Source of the DNA: Aphis gossypii | Taxonomy: Eukaryota > Arthropoda > Insecta > Hemiptera > Aphididae | DNA: 64,000 nt | Assembly (NCBI RefSeq): GCF_020184175.1 | Contig: NC_065533.1 | Location: 9,136,695-9,200,694, forward strand | Direction of reading: 5' to 3' | Shown: positions 1 through 13,564 of the stretch, piece by piece | How positions within the stretch are numbered: position 1 is the stretch's first letter | How the letters are laid out: every line of letters starts with the position of its first letter | The notes under the pieces: model-generated | The model's database searches: none | Told to the model about the DNA's origin: nothing | What the model saw: the letters and a program-made list of their open reading frames with translations, nothing else | Position numbers and translations under genes: made by a program

Positions 1-2373
1 GTATACAAGTTCTCGACGTTGTTGTTCAACAATTTTTTAATGCATTCAATTCACAGCTTTATTAATAATCAAATAGGTAAGTAAATAAAAAATAGGGAAG
101 TGAATTAGGTATACAATTGACAAATATTGAAATAATATTATATTATACAATTTAGAACGTATATTAAATTGTTTTCTACTGCATTGCGCCAATACCTACT
201 ATATAGGTATGACTACAAATGTCAAATACAGATGTCACTAATGGCGCACGTGCCACTTCGTTATTAAAATATAGATATTGTGGGTTTATTTGCAGTGTTT
301 TTGTAAACACGATCTAATCTTTTCACTTTGGCATCGTCGGTTATCGTTTCGACTACTTTATTAACATTATGGATCATAAGTATATTGACACACAGCTGTT
401 GTACATTGGTCTCGAGGACGAAACGAAAAATAAAAAAAGACCGACACAATATTATTGTCGTAAATAATATATGTTATGAATTATAATACCCGTCATTGTC
501 ATGTCCTCAGAGGTTCAGACTAAGTAATATAAATTATGTCAATTATTATGATACGTATTAATATATTATGCTGAAAATTTTCTATAGCTCACTTACACTC
601 CCTCATCAGAAATATTAAATACTTTTTAGAAGTATCTTTATAAAATATGTGTATTATCCACATAATACCTATACAAATGAAATGGTGAATAGTTGTATTA
701 TACCTACTTAGTACTTGGAATTTATATTCTATCTATTAAATATAATGTAAAATTGTAACTATATAATATAGGTATATAGATGTCGTAGGCCATATCGAAA
801 ATAATTTTTTTTGCGAAAATACTAGGCTTTTTGCAATGGGGTAGTTCGTATGCAAACTACTTATTATTTTTACAAACAGCCTGCTGTTTTTCAAGCTCAT
901 TGCATACATATTAACAGCAATTGGGCTTTTTAAGAACTACAATCATTTTATGGTACCTAATAACCATTTTACTTATTTTTTATTTTGAGAGTTATTTTAT
1001 TTTATTTATAATAACACACTACATAATTAGTGCATCTATTTGTTTTGCACAATGTTTTTTTCATAAGTAACATGTAAACTGAATTATTATACTATAGTAT
1101 AATTGCCTATACTTATAGGTACATTTTTTTTTCTACAACATTGCCAATATTATACTTTGAGTGTCTAATGGTTAAACTATACCTAATTAATTCTCTTTTG
1201 TGTTCATAAAATATTTAGAATTAGTACCTATGATATTATACTAGTATAGTAATATACTACTACTACCCACCATTATACAAGATACAAATATATTTCTTTT
1301 TATTAGGTATGTATTTCAAATGTATGAATTTACCATTTACTTACTAGATTAAAAGAATTATAAAATATTTAATTGAAATAATTGAGTAAATAATATAGAT
1401 TATAGATAGTCTAACTGCAGGCTGCAGTGAATGCTCTCATAAACAGTTTGAGTTAACTATCAATTGGTAGTTTTTAGTTTTTTCCAGCGCTAGAAATACT
1501 AGTTAAATAAATTACATAGGTAGTTCAATAATTTGTGTTAGAGTATTTACAACTTAACCTAGTTAACCTATGCGTGTATTCCAATTCTGTATTATTAGTT
1601 GTTTTCACAGAGAATAATAATTTTATCGAAAAAACATCATAACAACTAACAAGTTCATTAATTTATATTCATTTAAGTAATATGGTAGTTGTCAGTTATC
1701 AAAATGTTAATACACGAGTATTATTATTTAGTCGTCCATTAATCATTGACCCAATCATATTATTTCCCTATAGTTTATTTATAGTTTTGGACGATGACGT
1801 CTTGTGACGTTTATAATAAGTGGCTAAAATTATAATTAAAATCGTCATAAATACGAAGCTATAAAAGTTGTTATTAGATTGTGACATGAACTTTTATATA
1901 TTATATATATGCCTGTGTAAAGTTTCATATAAAAACAAGCCAGAATATTAAATTGAAAAATTCGATACTATTTTGTCATTTTTATTTATATTAAAAAACA
2001 TCATATAATATTTAAGTATTCAATTAAGTATCTTCCTATTAACAAAAACTGATTTTTGTGGAAAAAATTTCAATATAGGTATTATACAATTACTGGCATA
2101 ATTAATTTCAGTTGTTAAAACTTAAAACTTTTATAACTGAAGCTTTAGATTTAAAAAAGTATAGTGTAGGTACCTATCGTACACTTGGCCATCTAAATTA
2201 CAAGATTTTCAGAGATAATTAAATATTAAAATATCTAAGTATAGTTTTGTAGTGATATTTTTAAGTATAAAATATAAATGCGATTCGATATAAATGTGTA
2301 TAATATAATTTATTTGCATGTGTATTGTGTATGATATAGTTTAATTCACTTTGTCCACTTGAATCTGGCAGAA

Positions 2374-2490
2374 TAGATTGCCCGGGCAATCTAGTACAAT
2401 GTCTGGTAAATGTATGAACAATTTGAGTATTAATAAATTATCATTTTTACATTTCCAAAATGTTCGGGCATTGTGCACAGTGCCCGGACA
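2374..2490. repeat. two clustered GC-rich palindromes
   Basis: Positions 2374-2393 form a perfect 20-bp palindrome whose half-site is TAGATTGCCC. Positions 2461-2490 form a second, imperfect 30-bp palindrome centred on GTGCAC, with TGCCCGG-type arms. Both share the word TTGCCCGG or its complement, and further TGCCCG words follow to about 2530. They could be a protein-binding dyad cluster or a foldback element remnant; the sequence alone does not decide. Confidence 0.6.
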
Positions 2491-3509
2491 TTGCTATACA
2501 ACGCCTGAATTTTCTACATTGCCCGTAACATATACACGATTCGCCTATTATATATACCGACGCTGTGTTACTCGTTATAATATATATTATGTAGGTATAA
2601 CGTATAAATGTTTACTTTCTGCGGCGTTCGATCGATACCCAATTAATTAATAACCCAAGTCGGCGTGTTTTGTTATATTTACGCAAGTGTAGGACGAGAA
2701 CGTATGTAATATACGTATATATATATATTATATATGTTTAGGTCTCTCGATCAAACGTGTATAACTACTGTGGTGCCGTATCTACACTTAGAAGCCAACG
2801 CTCTACATACATATCTATACGTGGCGGTATTTGAAATATTAATATTTACATATATTCAATTTAGATTATATAAATGCGTAATATCAATACAGTATGATTA
2901 ATACTACATGATGTGCAGAGTAGTGTATCACAGAGTAGATACTCAGAAAAATATCTGTCCACGTTTTTTTCACTCATTTTAATTTAGAATACCTACACTA
3001 GTAGACACAAGGTACCTACCTATCTCTATATAGTAAGCAAATTAGCAACTTGTTCGTAATTCAATTTTAGTATATCAAAATTCTTACAAAAGCATTAGTA
3101 TAAAAGTATTGAAATACCTATAGTAAAATTATGCGTTGTTGTCAGTACCGGGCAAAGGAGGGAGGCAGTGCTCCGGGCGAGAATTTCTTAGGGTGACAAA
3201 ATTGTTTAACGACAAAAACAAAAATTTTGAAGTTTTTTAATCTATTTTAATGTTTAGGAAAAATATTAATTATTGAAAAATGTACATAATAATCAATAAC
3301 AATAATAATAATGATACGATACATATACCTAGTAAAGTATTAAACGTCTTTAATACCACCTAATGAGCTTCGTAGTTTCTGACGTAGGTTTGAAAAGGAA
3401 AGGTGGTTATAATAATACAACATAGTAGTTGAAAATGCGTAAAAAATGATATAATGTTATTTGTAAATAATACAGTAAAATTTAAATTGGTTAATTGATT
3501 AAAAGAACA

Positions 3510-3553
3510 CGGACACGACGACAATAATCACTCCGTAGGAGTCCGCGTGTCCG
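3510..3553. repeat. short hairpin with CGGACACG arms
   Basis: CGGACACG at 3510-3517 pairs with CGTGTCCG at 3546-3553. An inner dyad ACTCCGTAGGAGT lies in the loop. It is a small GC-rich foldback in AT-rich surroundings, with no gene nearby. Confidence 0.5.
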
Positions 3554-4907
3554 CAGTGAGTAGTTATACAGTAATAACTTAAGTCTAATCTTTATATGTA
3601 TAAAGTTCCCAAATTTATATGGGCATTCAATGTCATATTTGGACTACTAATCAAGTGTAACCAAATATAAAAAAAAAAATTAATCTCTCGATCAAACACC
3701 ACACTATTTATTAATTAAACAATTATAGTATGCCAATAACTCCATGGCCCATGCTTTACCCAAAGTTACATTATTTTAATTCGATTTTTATTCAGAAATT
3801 ATACATTTCATAGCTTTTTTAAAGTATTATTTTACACATTAGATTGTAAAAAATAATTATATTTTAAACAACGTAATCGACGGAAAAACAAATTTGTAAG
3901 TCTTTTTTACCAAACGGGATGACAGCATATGGAGCGCTGCGCACCAGTTGGTGAATCTACTCAAACTTAATCTTCTAAGGCTCTAAGGGTCTGAAGGGCT
4001 TCGTTGCTGGTAATATAACCTGCTGGTAATTATTAAGAAGTTCATAATTTAATATGATTTGAATCTTGTAATTTTTTTTATTTATCATGTGTTTATAATT
4101 GTAAATATTATTTAAACTCAAAAGCTTGAAAAATTATGATTTACCTATCTATATTTTACTTTTTATAAAACTTAAAAATTAAAATACCTAATAAAAGTGT
4201 GTCTAAGACACTGGATGTGTGCTAATTTAATATAGATAATATTTATTTTGAAAATACAAAATATACCTCAATAAAATATTACCTATAGCTAATAGCTATC
4301 ATTACTGACACTTCTCATAATCATGCGCTTAATGGCAAGTTAAGTTAGATACCAGTATTGTATAAGATCAATAAAATGTATTGAAGGTTAAACCATTATT
4401 TTGAGTTCTTTTACCATTTATAAAGCAATATTTACACAGTCAAATATTTTATCAACTTCCCATTATTTTAGAACATGATCTAAAATATTTAAAATAATAT
4501 AGGTATTTCAGTATTTGATAAAGTTTAATAAAATATTTGAGAGGGGCTTAAGAAACCAAAAATTATATTTTTTCAGGTTATTCTATATCTAATTTAAATT
4601 TTTTGTAAATAGTGTTAACTACATAGTAGGTAGTTCTATAATTTTAATGAGTTAACATTTTCATGTATAGTCCTGTTAAAAAAAATTATTCATGACGGGT
4701 TGCATGAACAATCACTAAACATTTAATAAATCAATGATGAGTTAATGGTTCCTTAAACATAATGTAGTGGGCCGTGATTGATTCAATACAATTTATTGAA
4801 CCACTAAATTTTTCTATTTTTATTTTTTATACGAACCGACCTAACCTAACCCCAGGTGTTTTATTAATTCAAATTTAGCAGATTTAGCTTGCAAGTCATT
4901 GTTACAG

Positions 4908-5008
4908 CACAAAAATGGATATCTGAAATCTTGCATCATGAGATTTTGAAAAAAACATTACATGATCAACGTGAAGAGACATATCAGGAATTAAAATCTC
5001 GCGAACGA
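4908..5008 (+). CDS. possible isolated coding exon, unknown product
   Basis: An open stretch begins just after a TTACAG acceptor and ends at a GTATGT donor. It encodes a charged, helix-prone segment that includes the words KWISEILHHE and REETYQELKSRER. The frame stays open past the donor to 5113. No family was recognised, and no partner exon with matching phase was found nearby. It may be a fragment of a host gene or of an old transposon, or a chance frame. The amphipathic, non-AT-biased composition is the main reason to list it. Confidence 0.2.
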
Positions 5009-5219
5009 GTATGTCTTTCAAGAAAATTATATCCATATTTGATATTAAAATGCTATCGATTTTATTTTATTAGGATATTCTCCTGTAAGAGCGTTGAAAA
5101 CACTCCGAACTAGCTTAGTAGCTTACAATTATCAAAATATAATATATTAAAATAAATATAAAATTATTACAAAATAATAAACATGCAAAGTAATTTAGTA
5201 TACGAATTGTGACACAAAC

Positions 5220-5640
5220 ACTACGTTCAACGGCGTCCGCGGAGCGACAATAACCGTTACTGCATTGAGTAATAATAAAATACGTAAAAAAATAATAAAC
5301 TATACTAAAATATATTAAAAAAAATTCATCCCCCCTGCAACATAGAATGTGTGGTATATGAGTGAGTGTATTACTCTATGGAACGGTACGACGGATCCTC
5401 CGACCGAAAAATGAGACTCACAAAACTGCAGTGTTTAGCTCTTTATCTGTCGCACTACCTACACATACAAACTACGCGTGTGAGTGAGAAATCCGAGCGC
5501 TGTGATGAAACTTAAAGTATAATAGACAATAGTCTGGCTATCGGGTTGGGTTGTGTGCTGTTTTATTCTCGATGTTTCTTACGCACAGAAAGGAGTCTCA
5601 AACAAGACTCTTCGATTATCTATAGGTACGTACATTTTGT
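5220..5640. promoter_or_regulatory. GC/CpG-richer patch, possible promoter or first exon
   Basis: The patch has many CpG words (CGGCGTCCGCGGAGCG near 5230, ACGGTACGACGGATCC near 5383, ATCCGAGCGC near 5490) in otherwise AT-rich DNA. In insects with CpG-depleted, AT-rich intergenic DNA this composition often marks promoters or 5' untranslated exons. No TATA/Inr arrangement or linked coding exon was found, so strand and target are unknown. Confidence 0.25.
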
Positions 5641-8600
5641 TTTATATGCTGGCGTAGCATATTAAATTTAAAATTGAATGCGCGTGATGGGTAAAGGAAT
5701 ACATTATAATGTTATGTATCTATGAGTAGGTGTACAGTGTACATTATAATAATATTTATATAATTATATTTTGATTTTTGACTCGCTTAACTTTTAATAT
5801 TTTGTTCGTAGGTACCTTTATATTTTATTGTCATTTCCCGCTATTGGCCTCATCACTACCTAATACCTTATACATCCCATGTTATATAATATATAATATT
5901 TACTTAACGTTTACAATATGAAAGTAATGATTCATTTTTCAATTTCACGACTCGATCATTAATTTCTATAATAGGTGATTTGAATAAAAAATTATTCGAA
6001 TAATTTTAAAATAGGTTATTTAAACACAATTGTCTTTTAAAAATTTTATTTATTTGATTAATTGCAATTTAAAATAATTTAAATATATTTTTTTTATCAA
6101 ATACAATGTTATTTAGATGATTATTTGAATTACGAATGCATATGTTTGTATATTCAATATTATATATCGATAAGTAATATATGAATATGAATATTTCAAA
6201 TATATAATATAATATTATGCACAATGCACATATTATTATGTATACTCAATATTATATTGATAAGTAATAATACTGTTACATTTTTTTTAAAGTTATATAA
6301 TATTGATCAACCTGTTATTTTTCACATTATAAAATCGATAACTGGGGATGGTATCTACTGATGTTTGTTATATTTCCAATCATCATTGTTTATAATATAA
6401 ACACTTAACAAATAGTTGTATAAAAAATGCACTTATATTGTATACATGTACTTATTTTTAAGCTTTAATGTTACGGGAAATGTGGAATACAGGGAAATGT
6501 GTTAAGTGGTCTTGCCTGACCAATGCGAACAAATAATTTTTACTTTTTAGTGTAATATTTTTTATTACATTGTATTATTATTTATTACTAATATTTTATA
6601 AAATATAAATGTAAGCATTGTTCGAATTTAAGTGGGAAAGAAAATTGAAGTAATATTATTAAGAATATTTTGTATTTTTTTTGTTATTATTTGTGACCAC
6701 TGACCACTGATCACTCATATTATTATTACTTATATTTATTTATTATACAAGATTTACTAGAATTGCGTTTGGAATTACAAAGTCTATCTGCTTTCCTATA
6801 CTTACATTTATTTGTTTCAGCCTGCAGTTCTCCAGCTTTTAATATCTGGAATTATTCAGTACATACATTGACCTTTTTGATCGTAGACCAAGTAAGATTG
6901 CCGTTTTTTAATTAATGTTTTTCGGTTAGTGGGCTTGGTTTTCATTACATATTAATTATTACCAATGCGTCATTAAACAGATAAACAACGACTAACGAGG
7001 CTTCACAGTTAAAGATTTTTAACAAAGTGGTAAAATGACTAAAAAAGGTAGGAGTTCAAAAATCGAACACGTTTGACAGGCGAGGCATAAAAATTCTTGC
7101 CGATCGTTTATGTCACGCGTCTTCCAATGAGTAACAGATCGGTGAGAAGAATTCTTCTTCTTGATCTTCATTTTTACCCTTATAAAATTCAGATCGTGCA
7201 ATCTCTTAACCAAGGTAATAATTAACAACCAATCTGGTTTTGTGAGTATATACTAAGAAGTCTTGATGAAAATTATTATGACTTAGTTAACAACTTATAA
7301 ATGAGCAATAATACGCATCATACATATAGTACGCAATACGCATATACGTATATTTATATTTGTTAGAAAAAAAACATCTCAACTCTTAATAGTTAATTTA
7401 TTATTTTTATTTTAAAATATAACTATATTAAAAATTAAGTAATTCATATTGGCAATGTTATTTTCGTATGCAATGTAAAAGGGCCAAATGTACGCAGTTG
7501 TATGTTATCGTTTTTGATTCAATATAATATAATTTCTTGAGTATATTTTTGGCGAACCCTGTATTCAATATAGCATAAAAAAAGTTATAGTTAAAAAATT
7601 ATACATTGATTTATAATATATTAAACTATACCAAATCACTATAGTTTTAAGTAAATTAATTAAAGAAATTGATGTCTAGAAAAATCTTGTTTTGCGCTAA
7701 AAGAAAATAATTCAAATAATCTTACTTATTTAAAATAGAAAAATATATAAATATATATAAGCCTAATATAAATATTGTGTATAATATAGTAGGTAAGTAT
7801 TGATTTAAGTATATAACATTATCGATATAGATGTACGAGTATACTGAACAAAACTAATAAAAATGAGAAAACAATATTTTAATCAACGTATATAATATTA
7901 TTATACTAAATTTTATTCAGTACCTACATGGCTACATAGAAATATTTAAAACAATTTTATTACGCAGGAATTAAAAATTTTTTTATCGCAACACCAATAC
8001 GATAATTTAATCATATTATAGGTGATAATTATTAGTACTGAGTAGGTAGGTACTTAATATTAATTATTAATTCATTCGTACAATTAATGTAGTAACGAGA
8101 TTTACAACAAAGTGGATTCCTAGCTATTATAATATTGAGATAAAAATTCAATATCAATACAATTAATTTTTATTTGAGTCACTGCAGCAAATTGAGTTTA
8201 TTAAATACATATATAGAAGAACATAAATCATAATAATATAACACAAATAATCTCAAATTATTGAAAATTTATTAGGTGTGTATACATACGAAAACATTCA
8301 TATATGATATTATTTTAATTAACTTATTATTCTTTATTTTCTTATAAACGTGATTAAAATAAAAATTATTTTTAAGATCTGTATAACCTAGGTATGTACA
8401 TTTAGTAACATTTTTTTAAAATTCTTATAGTCAAAATCCATGGAAAATGATTTTATTAAATACAATTGGCTTATGATGGACTTATATAAAAATTAAGTTT
8501 CAACTGTTCAACTTTCCTACTTATATGCGGCTATATGCAATGTATTTGTAAATTTCTAATTAATTATAACTTATGAGTGTCTATAATATTATATTACGTC

Positions 8601-10994
8601 TTATTTTTATACAGTGCAATGTTGGATTTATTGTTTTGGTGAAAAACTAAGTATTATATTACATTCTAATCGAGAAATTATCATGCAAATCTGTACTTAC
8701 AATAAAAATGTAATTTTTTTAACAAGAAAATAATTAGGTAGGTCGTAGATACTAATGTTTTTTTAGTTTTTTTGAATTTTCATTAGATAATTTGATTTGA
8801 TTTTTTCTTTCCTCAAAGGTATCTATTATAAACAACAATTTACCTATTTCAACTGTAATATGGTGAAACATACGAGTATTACATTTAGGTAGCTGGCTCA
8901 AAATATTTAGCCTAAAGCTATATGGTATATACCTACCTACTACTTATTGCTTAATGTAATTTTATTACATATTAATTTTTAATGCACTTAGAATGTTTAC
9001 TCATTAGTCATTACTTATATTAATGTATTCTCAATTGTTTTTCTTACCCACACATACAATTTTAGTAACAAAGGTTTCATAAAAATAATTGTCAATATTT
9101 AAGTGGTTAATATTCTAATTTTTTTCATATTTATTGATATCGTTTCACTTGTTTTCACAGAGGTAATGAAAATTTAAAACCTCATTTATAAATTTAATTT
9201 TACCATTAAACTGTTTAAACTGTTGTTATAACCATAATTATTATTATAGGTTACTTATTTGAGTCTCCACTGTTATAAGATCTTGCATCGTATATATTAT
9301 ATATAATAAATATTTACCCAATATAAATGTAATTAATTCTACTCTTAAGGTATTTAGGAACATCAGTTAGTCCTATAGATTGTCTACTCTATTTTATCCC
9401 AGACTTTTGAGTAGCCAGTCAATAAAGTTTTAATTTTATGTTGAGTTAAAAAAATAGAAAATATTAAATAAATACGAGTAATAGTTTGAGATAATGATAA
9501 TTTCAATGTTATATAATATTGACAGATATGATCATGTTGACAAATAAATCAACTAGTCCAATAATTTAGCATACCTAGGTACAAAATATTTCATAAATGA
9601 TAAACGTAATATATTTTTGATAATTTTTCGAGCATACTAATTTATTGTTATGATATTATTTCATATGCTTACCAAAATATTTAATTATGTCGATATATTA
9701 ACTTACACAATAATAGCTAGATACAACTAGGATATAATTAAAAAAGTATCTACCTATATGCAAATATCCTGCACATTGAATAATATTATCTTTGTCATTC
9801 TATATACCTATTTAAAATTCAAATAATAAGTGCAATGTGCAAGTTATTATTCGTATAAATTGTTTTACATTCCCAATTTTAAAATGCAGTTTTTAAACTA
9901 TAACAGAATAACATCTACTAATCTACTCACTATTTCACTATTGCGTAGGTGCATCTGCAGTCTTTATTGGCTTATCAAAATTATATATTGATGTGATTGT
10001 GATGTACACAATAATAGATACGATTACAGTATAATTAAAATAATACATACAAATACGCCACATAATATTATCAATACTGTCATACTGACAATACTATATT
10101 AATTTTAATTTAAAATATGTAAAATGACTGCGTTCACTATAGGATATGTTAACAAGAGTTCAATTTATAATAGGTAGTTTTAATATATTGATGTAGTAAT
10201 TAAACTATTATTTTAATGATTGTTGTGTGTTGTGTTGAATTATTGACAATTACTAGGAAATCATCACCATAATTATTGCAAAAATAGTTTTGAAAATTAT
10301 GACATCTTTTTCACAAATGTGTCAAATGACAAAATAAATACTCACTCAGTTTAAGTTAATCACTTAAGTAGGTACTTTAAATTCAAACAAATGAAAACTA
10401 AAAAATAAATTAGTATAACATATTGTATTTTACTTATATGTGCTCTATTATATTATTATATTCACACATTTTATTTTTGTATGTAATATGTTATTAGCAA
10501 TATGATTTAACTAACTGTCGCAATTTGTTTACTAACTTTACGTTATACTATTTCCACCTAATAAAAATAATAAAAATATTATGTACAAAGATTGAACGAT
10601 ATGTTGGTACATTATATTATTACATTATTATTATTTATTACTATACATTAGCGACCAATGAATATATTATTAAAATAAAGAGTTTACGAGTTTGTTTTTT
10701 TATTGGTGATAATAGTCTTTGAAAAAAGAATTACTAAAAATCAATGGTATCTACCCATGTATATAATATACATAATACACCTATTACCTATGTATGTAAA
10801 ATTGTGAACTATGTTCAATACATACATAATTAGGTATAAGGTAGGTACCTAAAAGCAGGAAAATTACTTAATTCTAAAAGGTCGTGTATCGTAGTCACGT
10901 AAAAAAAAATCGTAAGATCATCGTAACCGTATAGTTTTATATTGATGGGTATTAACTATTAACACTACAATAGTATTATCCACAGCAGTGGCGA
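5641..10994. other. gene-free AT-rich DNA
   Basis: The longest frames here are short, rich in I, Y, N and K, and have no family resemblance or splice partners. Apart from low-complexity A/T tracts and TAGGTACCTA-like words, nothing recognisable was seen. Confidence 0.6.
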
Positions 10995-11250
10995 ATTTTT
11001 CGAACATGCTCAGAATGCGCACCACGCTTAAGAATATAAACATAATTAGGTAGGTACTTACTAAAAATACAAAAATTATCTTGTCATCAATAATATGTTA
11101 CATATTTAAAAACATCATAATGTATGGCGAAAATGTCATCTAATTCTGCTGTATGATTGTAACATTTATTGACAGAGCATGCAATAGCTGTGCGCGCAAA
11201 CTATACTGCAATCCTTATTAATCCTATGAAACGACGGTTATTCCGAAACC
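10995..11250 (+). repeat. dispersed repeat family, copy 1
   Basis: This segment is collinear with 58448-58700. Shared blocks include a CTTAAGAATA word, a TTGTCATCAATAATAT block, an ATGATGTATG-type block and a GCATGCGATAGC-type block near the end. Similarity is clear but diverged. No coding potential is visible. It is probably a non-autonomous transposon or other interspersed repeat of unknown class. Confidence 0.65.
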
Positions 11251-11254
11251 CGCT

Positions 11255-11271
11255 CCACGGTTCAGCCGTGG
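11255..11271. repeat. small perfect hairpin
   Basis: CCACGG and CCGTGG (6-bp arms) flank a 5-base loop. It directly follows dispersed repeat copy 1 in a locally GC-richer stretch. Confidence 0.4.
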
Positions 11272-11279
11272 TACTAACC

Positions 11280-13230
11280 ATCCAGATTCCTGCAGGGCAT
11301 ACTCATTGTGTTGTGTTTCGTCAATGATTTATATAATTTACGTGTACAACAATAGTGTATGACGATTTTATTTATTTATAAATAAATGCAAATTTGCGGA
11401 TTATTTATTAGTTATAAATTAAATAGCACTATAATATATTATGAATTATGATTAATGAGCATGCCCATACTTTGGAGTCAACATTTGCCACTGATCCACA
11501 ATATTGACCGTCCGAGAATTCCGTAAAAACACATTTACAATGTTTATACAAATGTATAAAAGATAAGATAAAAAAAAAATAATACTCTAGATATAGGTAT
11601 GTAATTAATGGCATAATATATCAATATTACATATAACCAATAATCATATCACGTATATTACGAGTATATTATAGGTGCTGAACTGTAAGTTAAATGTTTA
11701 CAGTTCAGTAATATTACTATTATAATAAGTAGGTAATTATTTTTGTTTTTACCAAGTGAAGATGTTTTTAGTATTTTTCTGTTCCTCATATAAATAATGT
11801 ATTAATAAATCATATATACAATATATACATATAATACGAAGACATGTAATCATTCAAGTACTATAGAGATCTTTCTTTGTTTCAAGATTTTCAATAAGCA
11901 TACACTTTGAGAATGATTTTAAGTCATTAGTAAATGAAATCGAAAACTTTTTTACGTTTTTATAATATTTATTTAAAATCCGAGGCAAGATATTTACATT
12001 AAAATTGAATGAAGTTGAATTCTATTTAATGAAATATAATCGGTATAGTTTAGTACCTACTATCTATGCTCAATGGCAATTGGCAGGCAATATTTAAATA
12101 CATATTAAATACCTGTATAATAGGTATGTAGGTATAAAAATAATATCATTTTTAGTTGTCGACATACTTTAAATCACTTATTGTAATTACAAAATTACTA
12201 TTATAATATACTATATAGTATACCATCAAATTAGTATTTCAATATTGTACTGATTTTTCACATTAAACAAGGCGGTCGTGAGAATTATTATACTACGAAA
12301 TGCGAAGAACGGTTTTTTTATTCAATTTTAATGGTTAGGAGAATGTCGAATAATAATATTAATAATTGATAAAGACATATGAGGCGGGCAGGTACTTAAA
12401 TAGCAATATATGGACATTATTCTGAGTAAGCTATTATATAGCTAGGTTGTATTGTTGTTTTCAACAGGAAAGCGATTAATCGTTTAAAATAACATAAAAA
12501 AAAATTTAAAAGCAATTTATAGTTATAAGAAAACCATTAGGCATACGTAATATGTGTCGTTTATATTGTTATTAAAGCTAATTATTATGAGTTGTTAATT
12601 ATTATTTGAAACTGCGTTTTTATTTACTCAAGTATTGTGTTATGGACGCATAATCTGTTTTAAATACAAACTAAATTTAATAACAAGTAATATATATATA
12701 TATATATATATAGGTACAAGATGATTCATCGAATCTAGTTTTATGGTGGAATAAAAGAAAATACATTACCTTATTAAAAAATATAGTGAGCAATGTGCAT
12801 ATTTAGCAAGTTCCGTGTGGTTACATTTACGCAGGTACATACAAAATATTATATTATGATTATAAATTACAATATGTTATTGGAACTTACCTTATTTATT
12901 CTATTGGTAATCGAGTAGTAAGTATTGTTATGTTGATTATTTTTTTTTCAACAATATTTATGTAAGTATTACGTATAAATTTTGTTTTCTCGATTAAAAC
13001 GATTGAAATATAATTATATATTAAGTTATGAGCGGACCGATAAAAAATGTTTATTAACTTTACAATGATTGGTAAAGTTTTCAACTTCAAAATCTTTACT
13101 AGAAGGAAAGTGAATATAGTTGGTACTTTGGAGGGGTCAAAAGTAAGATATTTCTAGCACCTACTTCACTAAATAATTGGGAAAAACAAAATAAAAAAAT
13201 CGTGGTAAAATGAGTACCACTCTGCTGTAC
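11280..13230. other. gene-free DNA with a (TA)n tract
   Basis: No supported gene. A (TA)n microsatellite runs at about 12690-12712. The short frames here are AT-biased and have no splice partners. Confidence 0.6.
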
Positions 13231-13242
13231 ATTGGGTGCAAT

Positions 13243-13507
13243 GTGGAAAAGGCCGTAACTATAAAAAAATTTCCAGGGTCCAACATATTATTTTAAATAT
13301 ATATATACTGAACACTCGGTCATTTTTACGAAAATAAAATTTGATTACTATCGATATTAAAAACATAAGTCATCAATCGTCATTATAATATATATTCAAT
13401 TTACATAGGTAATAGTAAATCATTTAAAAATAAAAAAATATATATACTTTTAAATATTTCTTGGGGGGTACGGACCCCTTGGATCCTTCCCCAGTTACGG
13501 CCTTGAG
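13243..13507. mobile_element. probable small TIR element with GGCCGTAACT ends
   Basis: The left end carries AAGGCCGTAACT (about 13249-13260). The right end, around 13491-13505, carries the reverse complement within a CCCCAGTTACGGCCTTG context. Inward of the right end is a GGGGTCCGTACC-like stretch in inverted orientation, as seen in hAT MITEs. The exact ends and target duplication are not clear. Confidence 0.45.
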
Positions 13508-13564
13508 TGTGGATCACTATTATACGAGTATATAGGAATGTTAAATTTGAATCCAATGATAGAT

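Larger units (their letters stand above)
1..4907. other. gene-free AT-rich DNA
   Basis: No open frame with recognisable protein features and no convincing splice-linked exons were seen on either strand. The stretch holds homopolymer runs, scattered TAGGTACCTA-like words and a few palindromes listed separately. A GC-richer patch near 3150-3180 resembles a transposon terminus but has no visible partner. Confidence 0.6.

Noticed and set aside
2378..2650. 90-codon frame across the dyad cluster
   Set aside because: It overlaps palindromic sequence, shows no family, and has no splice context.
12690..12712. Possible origin or telomere-like tract
   Set aside because: It is only a (TA)n microsatellite.
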